Assembly (NCBI RefSeq): GCF_030269515.1
Contig: NZ_BSTM01000030.1
Location: forward strand, 21,270-85,269
DNA from: Actinomadura sp. NBRC 104412
GTDB taxonomy: Bacteria > Actinomycetota > Actinomycetes > Streptosporangiales > Streptosporangiaceae
DNA length: 64,000 nucleotides
Direction: 5' to 3'
Within the stretch, counting starts at the first letter, position 1; each line of letters opens with the position of its first letter. The notes beneath the pieces are model-generated. The model did no database searches and was not told the origin of the DNA. It was given only the letters and a program-made list of their open reading frames with translations. The position numbers and the translations under genes were made by a program. This document shows positions 16,732 through 24,256 of this stretch, one piece after another.

Positions 16732-17157
16732 CGTGCCCCTCCGATTCGATGCCCACCCGGACAGCATGGCCTGTCCGCGGGGTACCCGTCCTGTCGAGCC
16801 GGAGATGTTGACGGGCCGCGGCGACCGCCGCGGCCCGCGTCCGGACACCGCGCCGGCATGCTCCCGGGCGACTCCCTCCCAGGTCGGTAGGGATATGCGC
16901 CGGTGGTGGCCCGGTGCCGGCGGGAGCCGTCGCGCCGCCGAGGCGTTGACACGGTGTTGAACGATCGGTGTACCGGTGTTGCGATGCTGGTGACGGCGTC
17001 ATGCGCGGCCGGTGACATGCCCGGACGCCGGGCGGCCCGGATACGACGTTGCCATTCCCACGGCGGAGCGGACTCTATAGGTAAGCGGCACCGTACGTAT
17101 ATAGGATGCGGGCAAAACCGGGGCCGCAGTGCGCCCGCGCGGATGGAAGGATCACCG
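16732..17157. other. Divergent intergenic region, sigma factor / NusA-like gene
   Basis: This stretch is AT-richer near 16945-17110. TTGACA at 16946-16951 and TTGCCA at 17049-17054 could be -35 boxes toward the right, with CTATAG (17075-17080) or TATATA (17098-17103) as possible -10 boxes, but no spacing is convincing. No ACGGTC element is found. No small gene was recognised. Confidence 0.4.
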
Positions 17158-17934
17158 GTGCGAACGATCTTGGGCGATCTCGGGCTTGAGTCCCCGATGG
17201 TCGGGACGACGGTGACCGCCCACATCAAGTCCAGCGGGCCCGACGGGTTCCGCTGCGCCGTGTACGACCCCGCCACCGGCCACGCCATGGGCGCGCACTT
17301 GCCTCGGGCCGACGCCTACGACGTCCCGGACGGCGCCGCGCCGCCGGAACTGGTCGCGGGAGACACGCTCATCGCACTGGTCGTGGGGGCGCCCGCGGTG
17401 ACGCCGGACGGAGACCAGCGGCTGCTGCTGTCCGTCACCGCCCCCGAACTGGTGGAGCGCCTCCTGTCCGGGTTCGTCGACGAGCTGCGCACCGGCGAAG
17501 TCGTGATCAAGAGCATCGCCCGGGTCGCCGGGAGCAAGACAAAGATCGCTGTGGCGCCCACGAACGGCCGGGTCGACGCGCGTGGCGCCTGCATCGGGCG
17601 CGGCGCGAGCCGGCTCAAGGGCGCCGAACGCCTGCTGAACCGGGCCTTCGGCAAGGAGCGGCTTGAGATCATCGAGTATTCGAGCGACCGTGCCACCTTC
17701 CTGGCCAACGCGATGAACCCGGTGCACGCGATCGACGTCCTCGTCGAGCGCGACACCGCGGTCGTCTCGATCGAGGAGCACCAGCTGTCCGGCGGCATCG
17801 GCGAGGGCGGCCTGAACGCCCAGCTCGCCGGGCAGCTCACCGGCCTGTACGTCCGGGCGGTCAAGGACGGCACCGACCTGCGGGCGGCGCTGCGTCAGGC
17901 CGTGGCCGACCGGTCCGCCGCACGGGCCGTCTGA
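17158..17934 (+). CDS. Protein with NusA-like KH RNA-binding segment
   Basis: In this 258-residue protein, residues 105-190 closely follow the first KH unit of NusA: a VDELRTGEVVIKSIAR start, AGSKTKIAVAP, the GACIGRGASRLKG loop that contacts RNA, then an ERLEIIEYS strand and FLANAMNPV. Host NusA is much longer and has an N-terminal polymerase-binding domain and S1 domain, both absent here. The N-terminal 100 residues are unlike NusA. GTG at 17158 is preferred because GGAAGG lies 6 bases upstream; an ATG at 17143 is possible. It may bind RNA to affect elongation, termination or translation of element transcripts; the structured cassette leaders are possible targets (inference). Confidence 0.8.
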   Translation: MRTILGDLGLESPMVGTTVTAHIKSSGPDGFRCAVYDPATGHAMGAHLPRADAYDVPDGAAPPELVAGDTLIALVVGAPAVTPDGDQRLLLSVTAPELVERLLSGFVDELRTGEVVIKSIARVAGSKTKIAVAPTNGRVDARGACIGRGASRLKGAERLLNRAFGKERLEIIEYSSDRATFLANAMNPVHAIDVLVERDTAVVSIEEHQLSGGIGEGGLNAQLAGQLTGLYVRAVKDGTDLRAALRQAVADRSAARAV

Positions 17935-17949
17935 GGGGTTGGTGGCCCG

Positions 17950-18765
17950 TTGCCGAAGCGCACGTTGACGATGCCGCCGCTGATCGTGCGCGCCCGAGGC
18001 GGAACCCAGCCACGCGACGTCGACGACGTGCTGGGCGGCACGCAGCGCCTCAGCAGGGAGGCGCTCGTGGCGGCCGGGCAGGCGCTGACGTGGCAATGGA
18101 TGTTCACACATGGCCGGTTCACCGCGATTCCGCTGGACCGGGCCGTCGCGGTGCTCCTCACCGATTCCGGCGGCGGGGGGCCGGAGGGCTGGCACGAGCG
18201 GTTCACTCGGGGGCTCGCCCATCGGGTGGCGGGTGAGCTGACCATCGCGGCCGTGGCGGCCGGGCTGCTGTCGGAGCGCTCCGGCGAGGGGGACGGCGCC
18301 GACTACGCCGACGATGCCGAGCTGCTCGGCTCGGCGATCGGCGGGCTGTTCGACGTGTGCACCGACCTCGGTGAGGGCGGGCACGGCGAGAACCCCGCCG
18401 AGCGGATCGTGCGGGACGCCGCCCGAACCCACGAGGCGCTGATGGGCACGCCGCTGCGCCAGCGGATCTCGGTCCGGTGGCGGGACGGTTTCGCGGTCCA
18501 CACGGTGCGTTCGGTCTCCGGGAACCTCGGCCGGGCCGCCCTGGAGGAGATCCGCGGCCGGATCGGGCTGCCCTGGCCGTCCCGCGACGGCGACCAGGTC
18601 GGCCCCGACCTCGGGGTGGTCCGCTGGCGCGCCGCGATGCAGGCCCGCGGCGAGCAGATGTGGTGCCGGCTGGAGGGCGAGAACGCCCTGGTCACGGAGT
18701 TGTGGTTACGGAGTCCAGCGAGGTCGGAGCCGCCGGGATCAGATACCCGAACCCCGTCTGCGTGA
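17950..18765 (+). CDS. Hypothetical protein downstream of the NusA-like gene
   Basis: This 271-residue soluble protein is not recognised. It starts at a TTG at 17950 or an ATG at 17971, 15 to 36 bases after the previous stop with GAGGGG at the junction, so the two genes are probably co-transcribed. The sequence is rich in charged residues and predicted mainly helical, with an acidic centre (EGDGADYADDAE). The last 74 bases overlap the convergent response-regulator gene. Confidence 0.6.
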   Translation: MPKRTLTMPPLIVRARGGTQPRDVDDVLGGTQRLSREALVAAGQALTWQWMFTHGRFTAIPLDRAVAVLLTDSGGGGPEGWHERFTRGLAHRVAGELTIAAVAAGLLSERSGEGDGADYADDAELLGSAIGGLFDVCTDLGEGGHGENPAERIVRDAARTHEALMGTPLRQRISVRWRDGFAVHTVRSVSGNLGRAALEEIRGRIGLPWPSRDGDQVGPDLGVVRWRAAMQARGEQMWCRLEGENALVTELWLRSPARSEPPGSDTRTPSA

Positions 18766-19423
18766 CGATCACGTCGTCGCCCAGTTTGCGGCGCAGCCGG
18801 GAGATGTGCTCGGCGAGCGTCCGGGAGGCCCGCCGCTCGATCCCCCACACGTGCAGCATGATCTCCTCCTTGGCGACCGCCCGGCCGCGGTTGACGGCCA
18901 GGTACTCCAGCACCGCGTACTCCATGGGGGCGAGCCTGACCGCCACGCCGTCCTTGAAGACCTGCCGGGCGGTGAAGTCGATCCGCACCGCAGGCAGCTC
19001 CAGCACGTCCCCGCGGGTGGCCGGGGGCCGCTCGGCCGGGCCGGAGGACGGGCCACCGCCCGCGGTGCGCCGCAGCACCGCCTGCACGCGGGCCACCAGC
19101 ACCTCCGCGTCGAACGGCTTCGGGATGTAGTCGTCGCCCCCCAGCCGCAGACCCAGCGCCTGCTCGTGCGCCCGGCCGTGCACGGTCAGCAGAATGATCG
19201 GCGTCTGGTTGCCCTCGTCGCGCAATTGATGGAGCAGGGACAGGCCGTCGATGTCGGGGAGGTTGACGTCCAGCAGAGCGATATCGAAGTTGCCCCGGCG
19301 CAGCGCCTGGAGGGCCGACTCGCCGTCGTACACGGACTCCACGTCGTACTTGCGTCCGCGTAGCAGCCGCACGATCGCCCTGACGAATCTCGGATCATCG
19401 TCAACTACCAGGACCCGTGCCAC
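18692..19423 (-). CDS. OmpR-family response regulator
   Basis: This 243-residue DNA-binding response regulator has an N-terminal receiver with acidic pocket D8-D10, phosphoacceptor D52 in LLDVNLP, T80 and K102 in PKPF. The C-terminal winged-helix domain (about 140-235) carries the recognition part RTLAEHISRLRRKLG. The GTG start at 19423 follows a -10-like TATCAT by six bases, which predicts a leaderless message. The histidine kinase at 19865-21337 is on the same strand upstream and is a plausible partner, although a separate receiver gene lies between them on the other strand. Confidence 0.92.
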   Translation of the reverse strand: MARVLVVDDDPRFVRAIVRLLRGRKYDVESVYDGESALQALRRGNFDIALLDVNLPDIDGLSLLHQLRDEGNQTPIILLTVHGRAHEQALGLRLGGDDYIPKPFDAEVLVARVQAVLRRTAGGGPSSGPAERPPATRGDVLELPAVRIDFTARQVFKDGVAVRLAPMEYAVLEYLAVNRGRAVAKEEIMLHVWGIERRASRTLAEHISRLRRKLGDDVIVTQTGFGYLIPAAPTSLDSVTTTP

Positions 19424-19429
19424 AACCAG

Positions 19430-19435
19430 ATGATA
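19430..19435 (-). promoter_or_regulatory. -10 box of the response-regulator gene, leaderless start
   Basis: TATCAT on the minus strand ends 7 bases before the GTG at 19423. No Shine-Dalgarno sequence is present, so translation likely begins at the transcript end. The box resembles host housekeeping promoters, unlike the ACGGTC class. Confidence 0.5.
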
Positions 19436-19476
19436 TCCGCGTTCGCCTCGCGGCGGTCCTGGTACCTTCTGTCGCC

Positions 19477-19833
19477 ATGCGGGTGCTGATCGTGGACGAC
19501 GACGCGGGAGTGGCCGGGCTGCTGCGCACGATCCTCGTGAGGGACGGGCACGGGGTGAGCGTGGCCGCGGACGGCGCCGCGGGACGGTCCCGCCTCGCCC
19601 TCCCTCCGCCGCCCGACCTGCTGATCCTTGATCGCATGCTGCCGGACATGGACGGCGCCGACCTGCTGGCCCAGGTGCGCGCCGATCCGCGGACGGCGCG
19701 GCTACCGGTTCTCATGATCAGCGCGGACCGGGCGCCGGTGGACGCCTACGGCGGAGGTGCCACCCGGGTCCTGGCCAAGCCGTTCGACCTCGCCGACCTG
19801 CGCGCCGCGCTGTCCGCCCTGCGCACGCCCTGA
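19477..19833 (+). CDS. Stand-alone receiver-domain response regulator
   Basis: This 118-residue protein is a single receiver domain: acidic pocket D7-D9, phosphoacceptor D52 in LLILDRMLP, S82 and K101 in AKPF. No output domain follows, so it acts by protein contact or as a phosphate sink. It is divergent from the OmpR-type regulator (53 bases apart) and convergent with the histidine kinase, 31 bases away. The ATG at 19477 has no clear ribosome site. Confidence 0.88.
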   Translation: MRVLIVDDDAGVAGLLRTILVRDGHGVSVAADGAAGRSRLALPPPPDLLILDRMLPDMDGADLLAQVRADPRTARLPVLMISADRAPVDAYGGGATRVLAKPFDLADLRAALSALRTP

Positions 19834-19864
19834 CCGGCGGCCCACCCGGCGAGGCCCGGCGCCG

Positions 19865-21337
19865 TCAACGAGGTTCGGCGGGCAGCGGCAGCCACAGGAC
19901 GACTTCGAGCCCGCCCGACGGCGCGGCGGCGAGCCGCATCCCGCCCCGCATGGCCCGCATCGTCACGTCGGCGATGTGCAGCCCCATCCCCGAACCGGGG
20001 CGGGAGCGGGTCGCGGGCGACCGGTAATACGGCTCCGTGGCCCGGCGGCGCTCGCCCGGCGAGAGACCGGGCCCGCTGTCCGCGATGCTTATCACCGCGT
20101 GCCCACCCTGGGCGCGCACGGTGATGGCGATCTCTCCATCCGGCGCGTACTTGTCGGCGTTGGTGAACACGGCCAGCAGGCACTGCCGGAGCCGGACGGG
20201 GTCACCGAGCACGGCCAGCTCCGGCGGTGTCGCGACCGTGGTCCGGGCCGCCACCGCCGGAACGCCGCGCAGGGTCCGGCGCAGCAGCGGCGGCAGGTCG
20301 ACGACCTCCGTCCGTGCGGCGGGGACCGCCGCGGCCGCCCCGGTACCGGCGGTGCGGATCAGGTCCTCGGTGACCCGGGCCATGATCTCGGTGGCGTCCA
20401 GGATCGCCTGCGGCGAGCCCGTTCCGGTCACCCCGGCCTCCAGCAACTGGGCGTGCCCGCGGATCGTGGTGAGCGAGCCGAAGAGCTCATGGCGGACGGA
20501 GTTCAGCAGCAGGTTCCGCGTCCGATCGGCCTCGCCCTGCGCGGACCGGTCGACGAACACCGCGGTGAGCACACCGGACGCCGTCGCCTGCGCGGGGCTG
20601 GAGGACGTGACCTCGACCCGCAGCAGCCGTCCCGTGCACGTGGCCAGCCTGGCCCGGGCGCGCAGCCCCATGGTGAGGGGGGTGGGGGCGCCGTCCTCGG
20701 CGACCAGTTGGAAGAAGTCCGTGGCGAGACCGCCGATGGCATGCTCCCGGGGCACCCCGACCAGTTCGGCCATCGCCGCGTTCCAGACGACGATCCGGCC
20801 GTCCGGGTCGACGGCCACGATCGCGGCGCCGCACTGGTCGATGACCGAGCCGAGCCGCGGCCTCGACAGCCAGGTGCGCAGGTACAGCATGCCGACCGGG
20901 ATCAGCGCGAGAAGCAGCCACAGCAGCTGCCCGGTGTGCACGCCGCGCAGCGTCAGCAGCGCGTAGGCGACGCCGCAGCCCACCGCCGCCAGCGAGTCGA
21001 TCGTGATCGCCCGGCTCACCAGCCCGTACACCACGACGGCCGCGACCGCCAGCACCGCGACCTGGGCCGCGTCGGCGCTGCCGTTGGCCAGCGCGGCGGC
21101 GGCGACCAGCAGGCCCGCGCCCGCCAGCGGGAACGCGGTGAGTGCCGCGTCGACCGCGGTCCGCCGCCGGTTCCGCTGCACCAGCGCGTCGCACAGCAGC
21201 AGCCCCGCCAATGCACCCGCCGACACCGGGAAGGGCAGGGCGGCCAGCCCGTATCCCAGCGGCACCGCCGAGACCAGGATCGCGGGAAGGACGATCGCCC
21301 TTGGAAGCCGTGGCATGCCTGGACCGATAGGGCTCAT
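19865..21337 (-). CDS. Membrane-bound PAS-containing histidine kinase
   Basis: This 490-residue sensor kinase has about eight membrane segments in residues 10-185, with almost no extracellular loop, and so may sense the membrane itself. A PAS domain follows (about 190-280; GRIVVWNAAMAELVG). The dimerisation helix carries the phospho-His in SVRHELFGSL (about 316). The ATP domain has an N box (FTNADKYAPDG), G1 (IADSGPGL) and G2 (GSGMGLHI). The ATG at 21337 is chosen because GAGAGG precedes it; in-frame upstream codons run through a hairpin. It probably works with the regulators at 18692 and/or 19477. Confidence 0.9.
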   Translation of the reverse strand: MSPIGPGMPRLPRAIVLPAILVSAVPLGYGLAALPFPVSAGALAGLLLCDALVQRNRRRTAVDAALTAFPLAGAGLLVAAAALANGSADAAQVAVLAVAAVVVYGLVSRAITIDSLAAVGCGVAYALLTLRGVHTGQLLWLLLALIPVGMLYLRTWLSRPRLGSVIDQCGAAIVAVDPDGRIVVWNAAMAELVGVPREHAIGGLATDFFQLVAEDGAPTPLTMGLRARARLATCTGRLLRVEVTSSSPAQATASGVLTAVFVDRSAQGEADRTRNLLLNSVRHELFGSLTTIRGHAQLLEAGVTGTGSPQAILDATEIMARVTEDLIRTAGTGAAAAVPAARTEVVDLPPLLRRTLRGVPAVAARTTVATPPELAVLGDPVRLRQCLLAVFTNADKYAPDGEIAITVRAQGGHAVISIADSGPGLSPGERRRATEPYYRSPATRSRPGSGMGLHIADVTMRAMRGGMRLAAAPSGGLEVVLWLPLPAEPR

Positions 21338-21435
21338 GGGGACCCTCTCGCGCGCGACAGACAGGGCATCCACCCAGAAATCTATCACTGAGAGCCGAAA
21401 AAGGATCTTTTTCCGACGCTCCGCTCGATCAGAGA

Positions 21436-21475
21436 ATGCCCTGGTGGAACGGCGATCGCCGGTCCACCAGGGCAT
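21436..21475 (-). terminator. Hairpin after the last cassette gene
   Basis: A perfect 13-bp stem, ATGCCCTGGTGGA / TCCACCAGGGCAT, with a 14-base loop holding a nested GGCGATCGCC palindrome, lies 30 bases after the stop of the gene at 21505-22785. No T-run follows on the minus strand, so it may act as a bidirectional or Rho-assisted end. Confidence 0.65.
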
Positions 21476-21504
21476 CGTTTCGCTACGAGGTCACCGTGGC
21501 GACC

Positions 21505-22785
21505 TCACCTCGGGGACGGGTACAGCCGCCGGAGCAGCTGACTCGTCCCGATCCTGAACCCCGTATGGGTGAGGAGGTGATGACCCGGGTCGTTGTGGTA
21601 CGTCCCGGGCCGCTCCCCCTCGGAGCCCTCGGAGAGGGCGATGAACGTCTCGGCCGACAAGACCGCGATGGCGTTGATGGGCAGACGCGGGTTCTTCTTC
21701 GCCACCCTCGCCACGTTGTCGTAGATCTTCGCCTCGGAGCCGGTGTCGAGCTCCAGGACGAAGCGCGTGGTCGTCCTGTCGGACAACGCCCGCCTGAGGA
21801 GAGCAGCCGAGTACGCGAGCCCGTTGGCCTGCTGGACCGTCTGGGGAAGGCCCACCGAGTCGAACAGGAGGCGCCAGACCGGGTCCTTCGTGCTGAAGTC
21901 CACGATCTTTCCCAGGTGCGGGACCCGGTTTTGGAGCAGCTGCTCCAGGATCCGGGGGGCCACCCGCTGCAGCTCGTTGCTCTGGGTAATGACGGGCAAG
22001 TTCCTACCCCGGTAGGACAGGAACTCCTTGAGCCGTCCTCGGTTGTGCTCGACCACCATCGAGCTGTGGCGGAGCACGTTCTCACCCCAGTACTCGCGAA
22101 GGTGGAGCGGGATGAGCCCCTTTTGCGCGGCGTCCAGGATGTAGAGGAGGTAGTGCTCCCTGGGGATGTCCAGGGTCACCGTGAGCCGCGGACCGCGAAC
22201 TCCCCGCACGAGGGCGGCGAGACCGTGGTCGAGGCGCTCGGAGATCTCGACCTCGTAGCCCGTGAGCCCGGTGGCGCACCGGAGCTGCGTGGCCTCTTCC
22301 TCCAGCTTGGCACTGGATGCCTGGCCGACAAGGTCGAAGCGACCGCCGCTCGCGGTGGTGAGCTGGACCCCCTGAGAGCTCCAGAGGCATCCGCCCGTGA
22401 CGGTGTTCAGCTCGTCGAACGCCGTGAGCGGCTGCGTGGGGAGGTTCCCGAGCACCGTCCAGAAGTGGACGGCTCCCGCGACCTCGCACCCCACGAAGAC
22501 CCGCAGGGACTTGCCGTCGACTCGCACCAGAGCCTCGTCGAGCACCTCGGCGCCAGGAACCTGGAGGTAGTCCACCAGGCGCTGAAGCCTCCCATGCATC
22601 TTGGCCGCCGCCTTGGCGAACCAGTCCGCATTTTCGTAGTTACTGCGCCGGACCCGCTCGATTCCACGGAGGTGGAACCAGTCGGTGGCCAGTTCGACCA
22701 CTTGCCCCTGCCTCGGTTCGGGGAGAGGCATGATTGTCGTCAGACCCCCGCCCAGGGGTCGGACGGTCTTAAGGCGTTGCGCCAT
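21505..22785 (-). CDS. Cassette 7 product: hypothetical 426-residue protein
   Basis: This soluble protein is not recognised. There is no signal peptide or membrane segment, and it is predicted mixed alpha/beta. Notable stretches are NYENADWFAKAAAKMHGR near the N-terminus, ERLDHGLAALVRGVRGPR in the middle and a His-rich turn NDPGHHLLTHTGF near the end. The ATG at 22785 is firm: AGAGGAG lies 7 bases upstream, and the cassette leader (two hairpins, AACAAACAAG) precedes it. It is the last of seven minus-strand cassettes and ends before a strong hairpin. Function cannot be inferred. Confidence 0.85.
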   Translation of the reverse strand: MAQRLKTVRPLGGGLTTIMPLPEPRQGQVVELATDWFHLRGIERVRRSNYENADWFAKAAAKMHGRLQRLVDYLQVPGAEVLDEALVRVDGKSLRVFVGCEVAGAVHFWTVLGNLPTQPLTAFDELNTVTGGCLWSSQGVQLTTASGGRFDLVGQASSAKLEEEATQLRCATGLTGYEVEISERLDHGLAALVRGVRGPRLTVTLDIPREHYLLYILDAAQKGLIPLHLREYWGENVLRHSSMVVEHNRGRLKEFLSYRGRNLPVITQSNELQRVAPRILEQLLQNRVPHLGKIVDFSTKDPVWRLLFDSVGLPQTVQQANGLAYSAALLRRALSDRTTTRFVLELDTGSEAKIYDNVARVAKKNPRLPINAIAVLSAETFIALSEGSEGERPGTYHNDPGHHLLTHTGFRIGTSQLLRRLYPSPR

Positions 22786-22883
22786 AAGACACTCCTCTTG
22801 TTTGTTGTTCGCCCCGGCCGAGCCGGAGCGGCGTGGCATGTGCCGCGCATTAGGGACCGTGCCGACCCGATGGGAATCGGCAA
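22786..22883 (-). promoter_or_regulatory. Cassette 7 promoter and two-hairpin leader
   Basis: Minus strand: TTGCCG (22883-22878), 17 bases, ACGGTC (22860-22855), predicted start 22848, 63-nt leader. The leader has a first imperfect hairpin (GCGCGGCA/TGCCACGC), a second hairpin (GCTCCGGC, loop TCG, GCCGGGGC), then ACAAACAAGAGGAG before the ATG. Confidence 0.82.
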
Positions 22884-22908
22884 TGGCCGAAGAGGCACCG
22901 TTTCCGCA

Positions 22909-22946
22909 AAAGGGAACGGCGGGGAGGATCACTCCTCCCCGCCGTT
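22909..22946 (-). terminator. Intrinsic terminator after cassette 6 gene
   Basis: A 12-bp stem, AACGGCGGGGAG / CTCCCCGCCGTT, lies 28 bases after the stop of the gene at 22974 and is followed on the minus strand by CCCTTTTG. Confidence 0.88.
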
Positions 22947-22973
22947 GTCATTCGGCCGCGGACTCCGCCGCCG

Positions 22974-23975
22974 TCAGGTGATCTGCCCCTGCCGGGGCGG
23001 ATCGTCGGGCATCAGTGTGTTGAACACCGATGCGATCATGAGGATGGCGATCCCCGCCCACACGAGAAGTGAGGGATGGTGGGACGCCGCGATCAGCCCC
23101 AGACCGGACCCGATCAGGCCGACCACCGCCGCCATCGCCGAGTCGGACAGCAGCCACAGGCCCAGATCCCCGGCCGACAACCGCGCCGAGCCCCGGACCT
23201 GGAGGAGCATGGGGATGAACAGGATGAACAGGCCCGCCACCAGCGCGAGACCGATCTGCTCCGGCGGCAGCCAGGTGTCGCCGGCGATGCCGGACACGAA
23301 GCGGCCGAGCCAGGGAAGGGCGCTCAGCGCGTCTTCGATGGCCCAGAGCAGCAGCAACAGGCCCCAGATAGCAGGGGTGCTCAGCCACATGGCCGCGGTT
23401 GTTCCCTGGTCGCCCAGACCCTTGCGGGTCATCTTGTTGATGACGACCGTGAAGTTCCAGAAGCAGAAGCAGCTGATGACCGCTGCGACGGCTCCGGGAA
23501 CGGTGGCTTCCCCGTTCCACGGCTCGTTGGCCAGGAGGATCGCGGCGAGCGCGACCACCCGGATGCTGATCTTGTAGCGTCCCCAGGACGTGGTCCGATG
23601 CCTCCAGAACTTCGCCCCGTCGACCATCAGCAGACCGAAGGAGACGGCCGCCGCGGCGGGTCCGATGCCCAGCTCTTGGACGGAGTAGAGGAAGCTCACC
23701 GAGATCACGGTGTCGCTGACCGCCATTCTCACGATCAGCCACCACATGCCCAGGCCCATCCCCCGCTTGGGGAGTCGTCCGGCACGCATGTTCCACAGGG
23801 TCAGCGCGACGGCGCCTCCCGTGGCGTACCACGCGGCCGCCTGCAGGGCAGGCAGTTCCGCGATCGCCGCGTATCCGGCCGACTGCGAGAGCAGGGCGGA
23901 GAGGATGAAACCTCCCCCGATCAGCCTGTGGATTCTGCCGGTCATCCGGCGAAAGAATCCGGAGTTCGGTGACAT
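22974..23975 (-). CDS. Cassette 6 product: DMT/EamA-like ten-helix membrane protein
   Basis: This 333-residue integral membrane protein has about ten hydrophobic segments in a two-times-five pattern, as in the drug/metabolite transporter (EamA) superfamily. A first half ends near VALAAILLANEPWNG, a typical end-of-half motif region, and a second half starts at about residue 195. Short loops and an inside-positive start (RRMTGRIHRL) fit. The substrate cannot be told. A second such protein is encoded in the next cassette (24257-25330), and the two may work together. The ATG at 23975 follows AAAGGAGGGTGACGT. Confidence 0.78.
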   Translation of the reverse strand: MSPNSGFFRRMTGRIHRLIGGGFILSALLSQSAGYAAIAELPALQAAAWYATGGAVALTLWNMRAGRLPKRGMGLGMWWLIVRMAVSDTVISVSFLYSVQELGIGPAAAAVSFGLLMVDGAKFWRHRTTSWGRYKISIRVVALAAILLANEPWNGEATVPGAVAAVISCFCFWNFTVVINKMTRKGLGDQGTTAAMWLSTPAIWGLLLLLWAIEDALSALPWLGRFVSGIAGDTWLPPEQIGLALVAGLFILFIPMLLQVRGSARLSAGDLGLWLLSDSAMAAVVGLIGSGLGLIAASHHPSLLVWAGIAILMIASVFNTLMPDDPPRQGQIT

Positions 23976-24076
23976 ACGTCACCCTCCTTTGGTTTGTCGT
24001 CACCCGGGCGCTGCGCCCGGGTGGTCGGCTCCGAGAGCCGACACCATGACCGTGCCGAGCAGCGCGGCAGCGACAA
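23976..24076 (-). promoter_or_regulatory. Cassette 6 promoter and two-hairpin leader
   Basis: Minus strand: TTGTCG (24076-24071), 17 bases, ACGGTC (24053-24048), predicted start 24041, 66-nt leader. Hairpin 1 is GTCGGCTC/GAGCCGAC with loop TCG. Hairpin 2 is CACCCGGGC/GCCCGGGTG with loop GCAGC. ACAAACCAAAGGAGG then precedes the ATG. Confidence 0.85.
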
Positions 24077-24132
24077 CGGCGGATCGGGAGGAGTGAGCAA
24101 CGGTCCCGCTCGCCGGGCGGGAGGCGCCGGAC

Positions 24133-24181
24133 ACGAAAAACGTCCCGGCGGGTACGGCACAAGGGCCGTCCCACCGGGACG
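24133..24181 (-). terminator. Intrinsic terminator after cassette 5 gene
   Basis: Outer stem CGTCCCGG/CCGGGACG with an inner ACGGC/GCCGT stem. The minus strand continues with TTTTTCGTG. It lies about 75 bases after the stop at 24257. Confidence 0.85.
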
Positions 24182-24256
24182 CGGTGTCGAGGTCAGCGGC
24201 GGAGCGCCGCCGCTGACCGTGCAGCCGCCGCCGTCACGGCGGCCTTTGGACGGCCG

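Noticed and set aside
16946..16974. Housekeeping promoter TTGACA-N17 upstream of the NusA-like gene
   Set aside because: The -35 is perfect but the sequence at -10 (TGTACC) is poor and the start would be about 175 bases upstream; listed only as a possibility in the intergenic entry.
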